Shown: positions 1-12,665 of the stretch, piece by piece
How positions within the stretch are numbered: the first letter of the stretch is position 1
How the letters are laid out: every line of letters begins with the position of its first letter
Source: Petrolisthes cinctipes
Lineage: Eukaryota > Arthropoda > Malacostraca > Decapoda > Porcellanidae
Length of the DNA stretch: 64,000 bases
NCBI GenBank assembly: GCA_033782935.1
Contig: JAWQEG010001343.1
Location: 31,001 to 95,000, forward strand
Reading direction: 5' to 3'
Position numbers and translations under genes: made by a program
The notes under the pieces: model-generated
The model's input: only the letters and a program-made list of their open reading frames with translations
The model's database searches: none
What the model was told of the DNA's origin: nothing

Positions 1-3000
1 AGAGAGGAGCTGAGGAGGCGTGTGGTGGTCGAAAATAACAACCACTCAGAACTGCCAACCATTTATGTCATCACCCCAACCTACCCCAGGCCAGAACAGG
101 TCAGTCATTTTGTTGCCCCTTGATGTGATTGACTGTGTACGACTGTTGGCTTCTGTATATGATTTCTCCTGAAGGTATTAGGTCTCGGAACGCTCATGTT
201 GATGGAAAGAATGATTGTGTGTTAGTTAAGAGATTGTTACTAAGAAATATAATACCGTATACAGGTATATGGTTATTGATCACATGCCATTTACTGAAGT
301 ACTGTACATAACCACAGATGACACTGGTGACTTTTTATCATGATACATTATTAAGGGTGTCATTTTTCTTTAGTCATACTGAAGGGCAAATGACCCCTGC
401 AAACTACAGTATGCCAGGAAACTGACTACTCCAGTAATACAGTATACAGTTAAACCTCGATCTAACGGACTAATAGGGGGGAGAGGGTGTCCGTTAAAGC
501 CGATAGTCCGTTACAGCGAAGAATTTTTAGGGGGGGGGGTACAAAATTTAAAAAAAAACAAAAAAAAAGGTGTATGTACAAAAATTAACACAAAATACAG
601 ATATATATACATAAATAGGTATGTAATGATGTGTAAATAATGTACCTACTGTATAATGTAAAAAATATAATGGAGAAAAAATAAAGAGAAAAATTTTATT
701 TACGCCATAAATTTTAGACACGTGACACAGAAACACCAGCTTCTAACTTATTAATAAAAATGTATCAGCAATGCTCAGATTCACACGCTTTCTTTTCTCT
801 ATAGGTGCCATAGTGATAATGTAGAACACAGGGGACCAAACAAATAATGCAACACTGCAAAATATAATGAAAACGAGAGAAATGTAGCGAAACACAACCA
901 GTCGAACCCATGTTTGTAAACAAAACAAAACACCCGCGCCTCCAAGCGGACAAAAACTCAAGTAGCAGTCTCGGTACGTTTCACCCGGGCGGGAGTTTTA
1001 AACATTCGGACCCAAAATTCAGACAAATTTTTAAAAATTTTCTCCAGCGGATTGTGTCCGTTGCATCCGAAATCCGTTGCATCGGGGTCTGTTAGATCGA
1101 GGTTTAACTGTATATGTGTAGGGGCTCTGTTCCTTGGCATCAGTTGGAGGTATCAGTAGTGCTCTCCTCTATTCTCCTGGGTAGAAACAAACCCCTTAAA
1201 CTAAATACTGTAAGGCAGTACAGAAATTTTCAGCTAGTGATTACTTCCCTTCCCTGCCTGAATAGTTACCAAAGTTGCATTGTTTGTAGGAATCATTAGC
1301 ACTCCCTTCCCATATTCCCGGAAAGAAGCAAATCCCTTAAACAGAATATGATAGTTCAGTGTTTTCAGCAAGCGATCTCTCCCTTTCCTGCCTGACCAGA
1401 TACCGGAGTTGACTCGATTGGCCCAGACCCTGATGAACGTACCCAACATTTACTGGCTGGTGACTGACGATACGGACACACCCAACCAGGACCTGATCGA
1501 CTACCTCACCTTCACCAACATCCCACACACCTACCTCATTAGTACGACCATCATTTTCACTTTCCCTTATTTACTGGAATCCCACACACCTACAGTGGCT
1601 CAACCAGTACGACCATCACATTCACATTTTCTTGCTTTTTTTAAGTACTGTGTTTTTGTTCTGAATTATATCAAACACACTTTCCTCAACAGTACGACCA
1701 TCACATTCACCTTATTTACTGGTATCCCACACACCTACCTCAACGTCAACGGTACAACTATCACATCAGTATATATAAGTTGCATAATAGTACCAAGTTG
1801 TGTAAATTTTTAGTGTAGCTTGTCTTGGACTGCATTACAATTACAGTAATGAAAAGTAAAAAATTAAATGAGGAAACCAGCACATTTTTGCCAGGATAAA
1901 AAAAAAATGAAGTAGAGGCGGTGAGGCTACTAACCCACTTCTCAAATACTGTCTCCACCACTCTGTCTTACCCTTTTCTCTCCCCATCACCATTCCAACC
2001 CCTAACCTCCTTTTCCTTACCTTTTTTTATACCTCCACCCTCTGTCTTACCTTACTTTTCATTTCTCCTTCCCTATTCCAACTCCTAACCTCCTTTTCTC
2101 TCTCTTTCCCCATTCCAATGCCAAACCTCCACTCCCTGGCCTCTCCCCTTCCCCATTCCAGCCTCTAACCTCCTCTCCCCAGCCTCTCCCCTTTTATTCT
2201 CAAGCGCCAATGCCTCCCGAGTACAGTGGCCACAAGGTGAAGCCCAAGGGCGTGGCAAACCGAAATGCCGGGATGGAGTGGTTGCGGCAACATGCTTCCA
2301 AAGGCGTCGTCTATTTTGCCGACGACGACAACACCTATGACATCAGATTGTTTCAGGAGGTGAGTGCCAAGTGGGAAAAACATAAACTTTAATAATAATT
2401 ATACAAATGTCGTCAATTGAAACGAACGGACACCTTGTCGAGACAAGGGTAATTCTTCTTCCCTACCTGACCCGAAATGAAACTGGAAATATTCTTGATC
2501 TATTACAACAGCTTAATGAGGTGCACAAAGAAATAAACGAATTAATAAAATAAATAAATAATAACTAATTGACTTACTTGACCTGATTTAAAAACACCTA
2601 TTCCAACCTGACAGTCTAAATGAGTTGGATAAAACTATAAAAAAATAAAATATTCCGACCCAACCTGATCTAACCCGTGCAGATGCGGTACACGGAAAAG
2701 GTGTCCATGTGGCCTGTGGGACTAGTGTCCAAGGAGGGCTTGTCTACACCTGTGGTGTCGGAGGGAAAGTTCCAGGGATGGTTTGACGGCTGGATCGGAG
2801 GCAGGACCTTCCCCGTTGATATGGCCGGCTTTGCTGTCAGTGTCCAGTACCTTCTTGGGGTGAGTGAGTGGTGCTGGTATCATACAGTATAGACTGGTGT
2901 TCCTTGCCACATCTGAAGGAACAGAGTCAGGCATATGTTTAATCGCACAAGTGAATGCTTTCATGTTAAGTTATTAAATTTGACAAATCTTTAATGGCCC

Positions 3001-3891
3001 TCATAAAGTCTTTTATGAATACCACAAACACCAAAATTACCATAACATAAACAACATAAAACTCCATGCAGTGGTTCTAATTTGGGTACTTTAATACTTG
3101 GGTTAAATGGCTATTGTTTGTTGGTGGTTTACCATCACAACTGTTGCTAACACCAGGTGCCAAATGCTGCAATGCCCTACAAGCCAGGCCACGAAGAAGA
3201 TGGTTTCCTTAGGAGTCTTCACATCTCACCTAACGATATCGAGTTCAAAGCTGAGCAGTGCACCAAGGTATCGTGTTAATTTGATCATATTGCATTAAAA
3301 GGTAATTACTGTATTTACAAAAGGTCCACTACACCACAAAAAAAAAAAAACTCAAACTCAATTTCAATTGGGACACTCTTGTGGAACCATAGCCATAAAG
3401 TCAAGCATTTACTTCATAAATTACTATTATAATTGATAAGCAATAAATATTTCTGGTGTGACAATATTATACTGTATATGTACAGTTGAGCCAATAAGAA
3501 AGTGCAAGAAAAAATATGGCTGTATATAGCAACATCTAGCAGTTTTTTGTAGAAAGCTTTTGTATCTTTATGAATGGATCACTAGGAACTCAGAGCAAAT
3601 GTATGGTGGAACGTGATTGGCTGAACTTTGAGTGGTTGTGAAGATGTCGCCATATATAGCCATTATTTTCTTGCACTTTCTACTTGCTCAACTGTACATG
3701 ACACATACAGTACTAAAAATTTTCCATCTCAACTATAATAAAATACCCTTCCTTTCCAGTTGTATGTTTGGCACACCCAGACCAAGAAAAGTCGCCACCA
3801 GCCAAACATCATCTTCAAGAAAAAATATGACAACACCAACATCCGGGTACTGCAGGAGTTATTACGATTTCAACCCGAAAAATCCACCTAA
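1..3891 (+). CDS. beta-1,3-glucuronosyltransferase (GlcAT / B3GAT family), 3' six exons, 5' part outside the window
   Basis: Exons 1-99, 1400-1541, 2205-2359, 2683-2859, 3157-3267 and 3760-3891 join with phases 0,1,0,0,0 to give 271 residues ending in TAA. Seen: a donor-site start LPTIYVITPTYPRPEQ, an acceptor subsite with VPNIYWLV, the nucleotide-sugar/Mn2+ motif in GVVYFADDDNTY, the WPVGLV strand, FPVDMAGFAV, the catalytic-glutamate region HEEDGFLRSL and the terminal YVWHTQTKK. These occur in this order in glycosyltransferase family 43. Known: members transfer glucuronate from UDP-GlcA to galactose, completing the glycosaminoglycan linker (GlcAT-I) or making HNK-1-like ends (GlcAT-P/S), as type II Golgi proteins. 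The membrane anchor must lie on upstream exons. The WHTQTKK region looks closest to GlcAT-I, but the subtype is inference. About 30 residues after that motif (Lys-rich, then Leu/Gln-rich) look longer than usual. The exon 1541 donor (A|GTACGA) is weak but restores the conserved Thr-Pro at the junction. Confidence 0.92.
447..1110. mobile_element. pogo/Tigger-like MITE in the first visible intron
   Basis: Terminal inverted repeats begin CAGTTAAACCTCGATCTAAC on the left. They are mirrored by the right end at about 1087-1110, and TA is present at both outer edges (445-446, 1111-1112). A second inner match pairs 'gtccgttaaagccgatagtccgtt' with sequence near 1045-1080. No transposase frame is visible, so the element is non-autonomous. 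The CAG-start TIR and TA target fit the Tc1/mariner/pogo superfamily. Confidence 0.8.
1511..1770. repeat. degenerate tandem copies of an exon end and its splice donor
   Basis: The exon 1400-1541 ends with 'atcccacacacctacctca' followed by the donor context 'agtacgaccatcatttt'. The pair reappears twice in the following intron: a 'tcccacacacctac' near 1568 with 'agtacgaccatcacattcac' near 1607, and a 'tcccacacacctacctcaac' near 1727, with a further 'agtacgaccatcacattcac' near 1690. The intron therefore carries decoy donors derived from the real one. Confidence 0.7.
3483..3694. mobile_element. short TA-flanked fold-back MITE
   Basis: Arms of about 60 bases starting CAGTTGAGCCAATAAGAAAG are mirrored at the right end (ttgcactttctacttgctcaactg), with TA at both edges. 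It lies in the last intron of the glucuronosyltransferase gene. No coding capacity. Tc1/mariner type by the TA target and CAG terminus. Confidence 0.75.
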
Positions 3892-3999
3892 CCTCTAGTA
3901 AAACAATTATTAATATTGCTAAGGTCTTTCTTGTTTACATGTGCCACTTGCACTTTCCAAATATTTAACTTAGAACAAAATCAGAGATCAACAAACGAA

Positions 4000-4005
4000 A
4001 ATAAA
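4000..4005 (+). promoter_or_regulatory. possible polyadenylation signal of the glucuronosyltransferase gene
   Basis: AATAAA lies about 110 bases after the stop codon at 3889-3891 on the same strand. This is a plausible 3' end signal. The AT-rich context makes chance occurrence likely. Confidence 0.35.
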
Positions 4006-4217
4006 TGTTACAGAAATGGTATAAATTCATATACAGTACAGTAATTATAATTCTGGGGTGCTAGGAAAAAAGGTCTAGTATCACATTTTTATTAAATATT
4101 GCTTAGATACAGAGTTACAAAGGTGGTAGTGTACAGTACAGCTCCCTTCAGTTCCATGTCTACAAGTGTGCAACTGTAATAATCACCATAATAACAGTAC
4201 AGTACATATGGTCAAGA

Positions 4218-4485
4218 TTAAGGGGTAATTTCGCAGTAGCTTACTCTAGTTGCTATTTGTTTGGTTCTTCCACAACCACACACACACTTCAATCTTCACT
4301 ACACAGTTTATTATTCACAGCTATGAACACAGACATAATGGGGGTGCTCCCTTGGTGGTGAACTGGAGGGCTATCAATTCCTCCAAACTATGCCAGAAAA
4401 CAGAAGACCTCAATATTTATGAAAGGATATTATATTTTGTTAGCAGCATAATTTGGAGAAATCAATGACCCTCCAATTTCCTACA
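4218..4485. mobile_element. TTAA-type MITE copy, degenerate
   Basis: Begins TTAAGGGGTAATT and contains the core 'attcctccaaactatgcca', repeated inverted as 'agcataatttggagaaatca'. The same core recurs near 22400, 22700, 24000, 24150, 30820, 41790, 46250, 46440 and 63500. The right border is eroded. Confidence 0.55.
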
Positions 4486-6683
4486 TAGTGTGTGGAAATG
4501 TAGTATTACCCTTTCCAATATACAGTATAACAAATTATCATTACTCATTACCTGAATAAAATAATCCTGTGTTGACCAATAATTAACAACAATCTATGAA
4601 AGAAGTGTGCAATACTGTAGCACACATCATCTACATAATACAGAGGCACTATTTACCACAGTCAAAGCCAGGTATGCTTGAAAAATAATGCTGTCACACT
4701 GCATATGACTGACTGACAATAATAATAATTATATAAAAAAAAAAAAAAAAAAAAAATTGTCCTTGTAAACATACAATTGAGGGGACTGTACCCTTGGTTG
4801 CAAGAATTATTTATTTACCTTAGACCTGGAGTGTCCATGTACTCAGTATCATCCAAAAATTATGTTGAGCACATACTGTACTTGCAAGGTTAAAATATCA
4901 TTGCTTTATGTTACAACTGCCAAAGTCCTGTTACATCTTATGACTCGCTTGGCAATGATACTGAATAGGAATTGTTATTGTTGAGTCCAAAACAACAAAT
5001 ACTTTCAGTAGGCCCTTAATATTACTCGTATATTAAAATATTTAACACTTGTCATATAGCACAAGCCCAGTAGATAACTTTGTATGGTAATGAACAACAG
5101 AAGCCTGGGAAACATTTGGTCTTCAATTAGTGACTGATGGCGATATGAAGTGATGGATACGAGAAATTATTACCTTATATCAAGGGTCTACTGTATATCC
5201 ATTGGCACTTTGCTGTTGCTTCAGATACTCCAAACCTATACTGTACAGAATTTCATGGTCTAAGGAAAGAATCATGAGTGGTGCTACAACTTTTGCACCC
5301 AATAGCAATGTCACACTTTAACATTTTTATCCAGGTCTGCTCCATATGATTATCTGACATAGTGATATAAAGATTCTACTAAGATCTTTCCAACTAGATC
5401 AGTGATATGTCAAGAAAATTTGATTGAATCTTCAACAAGGGAGGACACAAATTAGTCATTGTGAGTGTACATATCCAACACTGCTTGAGATAATACAAGA
5501 CCTCACATTTTGGAGTTCGTAAATGAATTCTTGTAGCCAATAATGTCCTCTTACCCCTTTTACTTGTAACTTTGAGAGTGTAGGAGCACATAACACCCCT
5601 TCCCACCGACTAGCTCAAGGAATCTCACTATTACAGTATACTGTAATATAAGCAGTACCATGATGAAATCGTGAATAAAAGAAGCAGAACAATCCTGAGA
5701 TATCATTAATTTAGTCAAAGCATGTACTTCAGATTCTAAGTCAAACCTATGTAGTGCAGGAGCTTGTATGGAACCAAAACATAGCGAGGCTATTGTTGTG
5801 AAAAATGTAATAGTTATATCCCTGACATGTAAGCTTTTCCTGATATTTTTAGGTCCTAGTAGTATAACTACTACTGTACAATACGCCAATAGCTGGGTGA
5901 CAGGAAATTATAGAAATGCATTCTGTTAGCATGTGATGCATCAATACCAAAGATCAGTCCAATAGGAGGCAATAATACCAACACTGCTGGAGCAGGCTAT
6001 CCCACCAACCACACAAGACCTACTCTTGCACAAATATCCTTACAATGTCAGAGCACAACCTCTACACCTGTGCTGGTAATATGCTAAGATGCAGAAATCC
6101 CTATTCACCACAATAAACCATTCTATAAAAAGGACATCACACATCCCCTTCATTATACTTTTTCCTGGTACCAGTGTAATGCTTCTAACCTCACTTTTGT
6201 TCTGCACTGAGGTATATTATAATAAACTTATAATATACCAAAACCCAACAATAGTATCATGTCTCACCTCTACAAACTGTACATTATTTCTCCTTCAGTA
6301 ATTTTTTCGAGCAGTTCAGACCCATATAGTCCATAGTAGAAATTTGTCCTCAGCCTTCATTTTGTATTCTGGTGTTGCGGTTGAATTATGGACAACAGTT
6401 CCTTTCACTCTTTCAATTTAAAATCACTACACTGCAATACACTGACTGAAAAATTTAGCAATTATTTTTGCCTTGGTCATCACAATTGGGTTTAGTATGG
6501 CTTTATATGTGTGCTTAGGCTCTGTTGCCCATTTTCAATAATCCTTAGCCTTAACATGAATCCCATTACCCACACACTAACTCTTCTCTACTGTATTGGA
6601 TTATGTTATGAAAGCTAACGTTCATATATCCTTGTCATTTCTATTTTTCCTTTCATCGTGATTTACTGCCATACGGCTTTGTA

Positions 6684-6846
6684 CAGACGGCGGCAAAAGT
6701 CCTGTCGCCTCACTTGCTTCACCGAAGCACACGATGTTCATAGACTCGAGATTATTAGGTGTAGAAAACGTGCGTATTTCTCGACTCTATGAACACTGAG
6801 TGTCTCAGTGAAGCAGGTGAGGCGACAGGACTTCTGCCGCCGACTG
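6684..6846. mobile_element. 163-bp palindromic MITE, copy 1
   Basis: The TIR CAGACGGCGGCAAAAGTCCT and about 50 further bases are mirrored at the right end (aggacttctgccgccgactg), with TA on both sides. The centre is 'gattattaggtgtagaaaac'. A second copy of the same length lies at 25217-25379 and a decayed end at about 61105-61160. Confidence 0.85.
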
Positions 6847-6999
6847 TACAGTACTGTACAGTACTACAATCTTATTATTGCACTTTACTGTTAATAATTG
6901 TACATCTCTGAGTAAAGTCTGCAACTGTATATAACTATATTTATCCTATTGTAACCTCCAAAAATAATTACCAGTAATCAACAACTCAATTCATATTTA

Positions 7000-9590
7000 T
7001 CAATTGTTCCCTGAACAGTGTTACCAGCTCCCTTGACTCGCTTAACCAATGACTTGGGATAAATTTCTACTATAGACTTTACAATGGAAACAATAAATAG
7101 GACACAAATAACTATACATCCGAAATTTACACAAGAAGTAACACAATTATCACACCACCAGACCTCAGCTTACAGATACATTTGACTTAGCCAGAAAACT
7201 TAATATACTATACATGTCTCTACCTTCCATTTGTGCTGCTAAAAGTTAAATTATTTGTATATAAAATGAATGTCTCTTATCAACTTATATCAACTTGACA
7301 CGTATAAAAGTTGCACACAAGCACCTGCTGGTTTCCGAAACATTAAAATCAAATTGTACATTGTAATCTCCACTTTAAAAATCATGAGTTAGATTCAGTG
7401 TTTTGATCTAACTTGAACAATATTATGGCATTTTGCTTATTACATATCTTCTTAAAGAGAATAAAATTAAAGAAAATTTGGACATTATGCAATGAAGTAT
7501 ACATTATTGCAAAACATTCCACCACACCATGACATCATTCCAGTCACCAGATAACTGAAGGTTACTGATTCTTCCATACAAAACATACAAGCATATCATT
7601 CCTGTTTCAGTCACTTATTTGCGACACAGATTGGATATATAAACTCTAGCCGTTCCGCGAAAAGAATGGACGAGCCAGCGGGGTGAGCTAGCGGGAGGCC
7701 ACCGTACTTCACCATGTCACCACTAGGTGGCTCCCTCATCAGCACAGCGCCAAATTAAAATTTTTACTTCTGATGATCTTCACGGAAAAACCCTCTCTCG
7801 CCCTCGAGTAAGCCCTTCGAGGCCATAGCTAGAGACGGGGTAGGTTCCATAGCAATCCAGCTGTTCTGGTTCCACAACCAATAAATACAATGCCACAACA
7901 AATGTACTATTATTGCAGTATAACTATACTGTACTTATTACTGTTCCCGCAACAAGACCACCAAAAACTGAGGGTGGAATTATTAAACATGGAAAAGGCT
8001 CTTTGTCGCTCGATTTGTATTACTGTATATAGGAATATGAAAAAAGTAACAAAGGACCTTTTCCTCATTTAATAATGCTACCCTTATAGCCTTGTTTCTT
8101 GGTTACAGGTAGGAGGAGTTGACAATCTTCATTTTACCACCAGCATATCACTGTGACCCCTTAACATTATTACCTTATCCCTAAGGGGAATCAGCCAGCT
8201 TAACTTAAACCATAAATTACCACACTATCAAGTCACAATTGATCAGGTAAATTAAATTTGCACGTGGTTTGCATTAGTCGCATTTATCTCGTCCATTGGA
8301 TGGATATGGTTAATGTGTAGTCAATTCAATTTCCTCTCAAATTAGAACTTCTATTTTCCACTCACACTAGAACTCCTTTCTTCCCTTCACATTTGAACTT
8401 CTTTTGTCCACTCATACTAAGACTCCGGCTCTCCACTCACACCTGGATTCCTATTTTCTCTTCACATTAAGACTTCCATATCATCACATTAAATTGAGGA
8501 AGCAACATCAGTAATCTAGGAAGCATTCGGTTATTGCATTACACCAAGAAGCAGTTACTTACTTTTGATTGTGCAGGATTGGGTAAAGATACTTACTGGT
8601 GAATTGAGCACTCTTGATTTTTCAATAATGGTCTATGAAACAGTGTACCAGTACCCTAGTCAAACTGGTCTTAGTTTTCTGCCACAGACCATAAGCCAAC
8701 ATGGTAAAATCATAATGAGGTATTGCTGCAGCCTGATTTTTATGGCATAGGTTGAGAAATCGGTAGTGCCAAATTCTCCAGCAAAATCAAAGTACCCCAG
8801 TACATATTTACACAACTATCACAACACACAGCATCAAGCCGGGAGGAAGACGAGCACGACAAAGCTACTGACTGTACTAGGGACCAACACATTCTAGAGA
8901 CGAAACAACAAAGATGCCGGCGCGTGGCCTTATCCTATTACCATACACAAATTACAGTACAAGCACCATATCAAAATATAATAAAGAACCTGTTGAGACA
9001 GATAGTGTCACATTAGTAAGTCCAGGAAAGATACTGCGCATTATTAAGTCAAGGGAAGATACTGCAAGGCACCTTCCTCTTACTGTATTTTCCAGCGATA
9101 TCATCAAAACAGTGATATTTAACAAAACATGTATTGTCAAAACATTTTATGTAAAATTATTGCAGCAACGTGAATTAAAAAATTTTTGCAAATACATAAT
9201 ACTTTCCTTTATCTCAACTGAATAAACTTATTTTGTGTTAGCTGATGTTAACAACTACAGAGTAGGGAAAGTGCAGTACCTTTCTTTACTTTCAATACAC
9301 CACTGAGAGTTTGTAACTAGTGTACCTGAACCTTCTTTCTTTCTTTATCTAATATATTTTCCAATCTTGAGTTGCTTAGAACTACAACATAACATAAGCT
9401 CTGTCCTGATAACACCATGCAGTGATGATAGTCAGTTTCCCTTCATGCTGTTTAAGGCCAATACATCCTATGTCTCGGATATATTTTACTAACTTTCAAA
9501 TACAACCACTGACTGAAGTGATTGCATTCAAGGTCATGGTCTTCCAAGTCAATTTTTAAGGCTCACCATTAGGTTCCTTTGACAACACTC
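7000..9590. other. intergenic, no gene recognised
   Basis: AT-rich intergenic DNA between the glucuronosyltransferase and FKRP. Two GC-richer islands stand out (about 7650-7860 and 8830-8935), but neither gives a recognisable protein, tRNA or repeat. Short open frames here (for example 8914-9225) show no known motif or codon pattern. Confidence 0.5.
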
Positions 9591-10220
9591 ATGATACATA
9601 ATCACTGACCAGAAAGTTAGCCAGAGTCGTGGCCTGACGAAGGCAACTCTATCAGACTCACTCAAATACCAGAAAGCTTTAGTGTTCCACTCAACAAAGT
9701 TTGGGGCATCAATGAAACACTTAACCGAGCTACCACTAAGTAATAGTCGAACATTTCAACGACTACCACAGCAGCTTGTAACCATACAACATAATATATC
9801 ACTGCTAATAAAAATGATATGTCTAGAACATAAAGATGATTGTGTAACAATTGTTTTAGATCATGGTCAATATATTCCAAATACTTTTATTAATGCACAT
9901 TATAATAATTTATATTCATTAACTATTCAGATAAAAGTTGGAAAAAACTCATTATTATAATCCTTGGCTACAGTATACTGTGAACCTGTGCAATGAAAAT
10001 TATTTGAGTATGTTACCGCACATTATGTTTCGTTCCAGAAAGCATCTCTTGCTGTCAATTGGTGGGTTAAATAAAAAAAAAAAAAAAAACAGTTTCAAAG
10101 AAGCTCTGAACTTTGTTCAGTAAACCACTAAAGGTTTCTGGTATTTGATTGTGTCTGATACAGTTGCCATCATCTCGCCAAGGCTTTGGCTAACTCCCTG
10201 GTCAGAGACTATGTATCATA
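9591..10220. mobile_element. fold-back element, about 630 bp
   Basis: The left arm (gatacataatcactgaccag, running on through 'agccagagtcgtggc' and 'ccagaaagctttagtg') is mirrored by 10120-10220 (ctaaaggtttctggtatttg ... ccctggtcagagactatgtatc). The centre is AT-rich and holds no convincing gene. The outermost bases (gatacataat...gaccag) also end the elements at 56578-56752 and 63835-64000. Confidence 0.7.
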
Positions 10221-10256
10221 TATAACTGCAATATAACTATATATATAACTGCAATA

Positions 10257-11146
10257 CTATAGTCTATTTCATTTCATCTGAAACCGACAATCTGTAAAAT
10301 GGCAACATTGCATTGCCAGCTCGTGATTGGCTGAACAAACATTGTCCTTAACCATTGACTTATTGATATAAACATTTAAATTAACCCTTCATTAACTTCA
10401 TTGTATGATCCTGAGATGCAAAGAAAATTCTCATTTGTTATTTCATATATGCAAATCACGTTCATCAGTTGTATTAACCATATAAACAGATACAAGAAAG
10501 AAAAATTTAAATCCAAGTCGACCATCTGTAAACGTAAACGAACACAATATTCCAGTCAATTTTGTTTCTCCAAGTTTTACTTAGATAAATAGATATCTGT
10601 CTTCATAGGCATTCTTAAAAGGAAATCTAATATTTATTGAATTAAAATGGCATGAAAATTGTTATAATATAGACAGAAATACGAGGTGTGCTTTAGAAAA
10701 AAAAAAAAAAAACTCACTTCGTATTTCTGTCTATATTATAACAATTTTCATGCCATTTTAATTCAATAAATATTAGATTTCCTTTTAAGAATGCCTATGA
10801 AGACAGATATCTATTTATCTAAGTAAAACTTGGAGAAACAAAATTGACTGGAATATTGTGTTCGTTTACGTTTACAGATGGTCGACTTGGATTTAAATTT
10901 TTCTTTCTTGTATCTGTTTATATGGTTAATACAACTGATGAACATGATTTGCATATATGAAATAACAAATGAGAATTTTCTTTGCATCTCAGGATCATAC
11001 AATGAAGTTAATGAAGGGTTAATTTAAATGTTTATATCAATAAGTCAATGGTTAAGGACAATGTTTGTTCAGCCAATCACGAGCTGGGAATGCAATGTTG
11101 CCATTTTACAGATTGTCGGTTTCAGATGAAATGAAATAGACTATAG
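10257..11146. mobile_element. 890-bp near-perfect palindrome (young fold-back element)
   Basis: Arms 10257-10688 and 10715-11146 are both 432 bases and match as reverse complements with very few mismatches and no visible gaps. A 26-base centre contains a poly(A) run. Both arms encode the same 63-residue open frame with one substitution, which is a consequence of the palindrome and not a gene. High arm identity suggests recent origin or arm-to-arm conversion. Confidence 0.9.
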
Positions 11147-12665
11147 ATACTGTAAAATTATTGTGACTGTACAGAAATATCAATGTGAAATACCATGTAG
11201 GCCTACAACAAAAATCAGTAGCTCAGTAATGATAACCATTATGATTAGCTATTACATGTAGATATTGTGACAGTCACTGGCATTGCTTAGGTCATAACCA
11301 GTGTTGCATATGGCCCTTAGAAGTGACATATTACTAAAATCTAAAAGTATTATCCTTTAATTTGTCATGAACATTATCTGAGGAGTTCTGTACTTTTAGG
11401 TATAAAAATCCTAAACAGAGCTCAAAATGTCTATCAATACATATGGAATTGCTGACTGGCAATAATGCCATGGTGTTTACACAGGTTGAGCTTAATGAGC
11501 CAGAGGTACAATTAACAAGAATATATCATTCAACCTGAAGGATGCATATGATGAGCAAACTGGCTGGTGGCTGCACTGGTAACAACTCAGAAGGCATGTA
11601 GTGGGTTGACTGACCAGAACAGACAGTCGTACGTAAATCCACAAAAGGATCTCTAAAAAATAAAAGTGCATCTCACTGGGGCTGGAATGACCCTCTGTTT
11701 GACAAGCAACTTAATTACCATTCCAGCCATAAGACTACTCCACTGGACAAGCTGCTACTTGTGCCTTCAACCACATACTCTCACCAATACATAATAGAAA
11801 TGCCAAAAATCCCCATCATTTTTTAGCTGTACAGAAAAGACTACCTACAGATAAAAATTCTATACCAAACTACACTACAGCATAAACAGACATTTTTTTA
11901 CTCTTAATAACTATTACTTTCAACTTACATATCTCTTGATACAGCTGTTCTGTATTCAAAGTACAGTACAGTACTAGCATGGTAAAACATGGCACATTTA
12001 TAATGTGTGGACTCTTGTACCAAAAGATGGAGTAATGCAGACATGGCACACAAATGGAGAACAAAGGATGTGCTACTTCCGTAACCAAACCACCAGTGAA
12101 ATAAAATTATTTTCACCCTTCCTGGTCACTTGGAGTGGTTGCCTCCTCAGTGTAACAAACACCTTGGTAGTGCTAACTGCTGGGTTTCACTAAGTAGTAA
12201 GTTACAGTCCACACACTCCCTGACTTACAACTCCTCTTAAGACTTCCTTTCCCTGTACAGTACCTTCTGGCTGTATCAACATTAAGTGCAATACTAACCT
12301 ATCATATATATCAGTAGCTGCAGTACTGTATTTGGAAAACTGATCATTTTGGATACTCAAATCTCTTATAATCTCCTTCTTTTATAATGTCATACTATTC
12401 TTCATTTGAACAGAAGTGCCAAACATTTGCTGAAGCAGTTCCTCCCCTTGTCTTGGTAATTCCACCAGCCTACAATAGTGGGATGATATACATGAAAGAA
12501 CTCACCCAGGAATCACTGGAGGCCGTGTCTGAGGAAAGGTTTCTTAAGTGAAGTAACAATAGTAGGTTGGGACAGTAAAATTGTGAGACAACAGAGATCA
12601 AAGGAATGAAATTGTAGAGTAAAGTAAGGGTAGATTCTAGTGGCCCAAGTTAAGGTAATGGGAGG
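11147..12665. other. intergenic, no gene recognised
   Basis: AT-rich sequence between the palindrome and the FKRP stop codon. No conserved frame, RNA gene or clear repeat was found. It presumably includes the FKRP 3' untranslated region, because FKRP is read leftwards into it. Confidence 0.45.

Noticed and set aside
10401..11002. Two nearly identical 63-residue open frames on opposite strands
   Set aside because: They are the same sequence in the two arms of a palindrome. No homology or codon signal.
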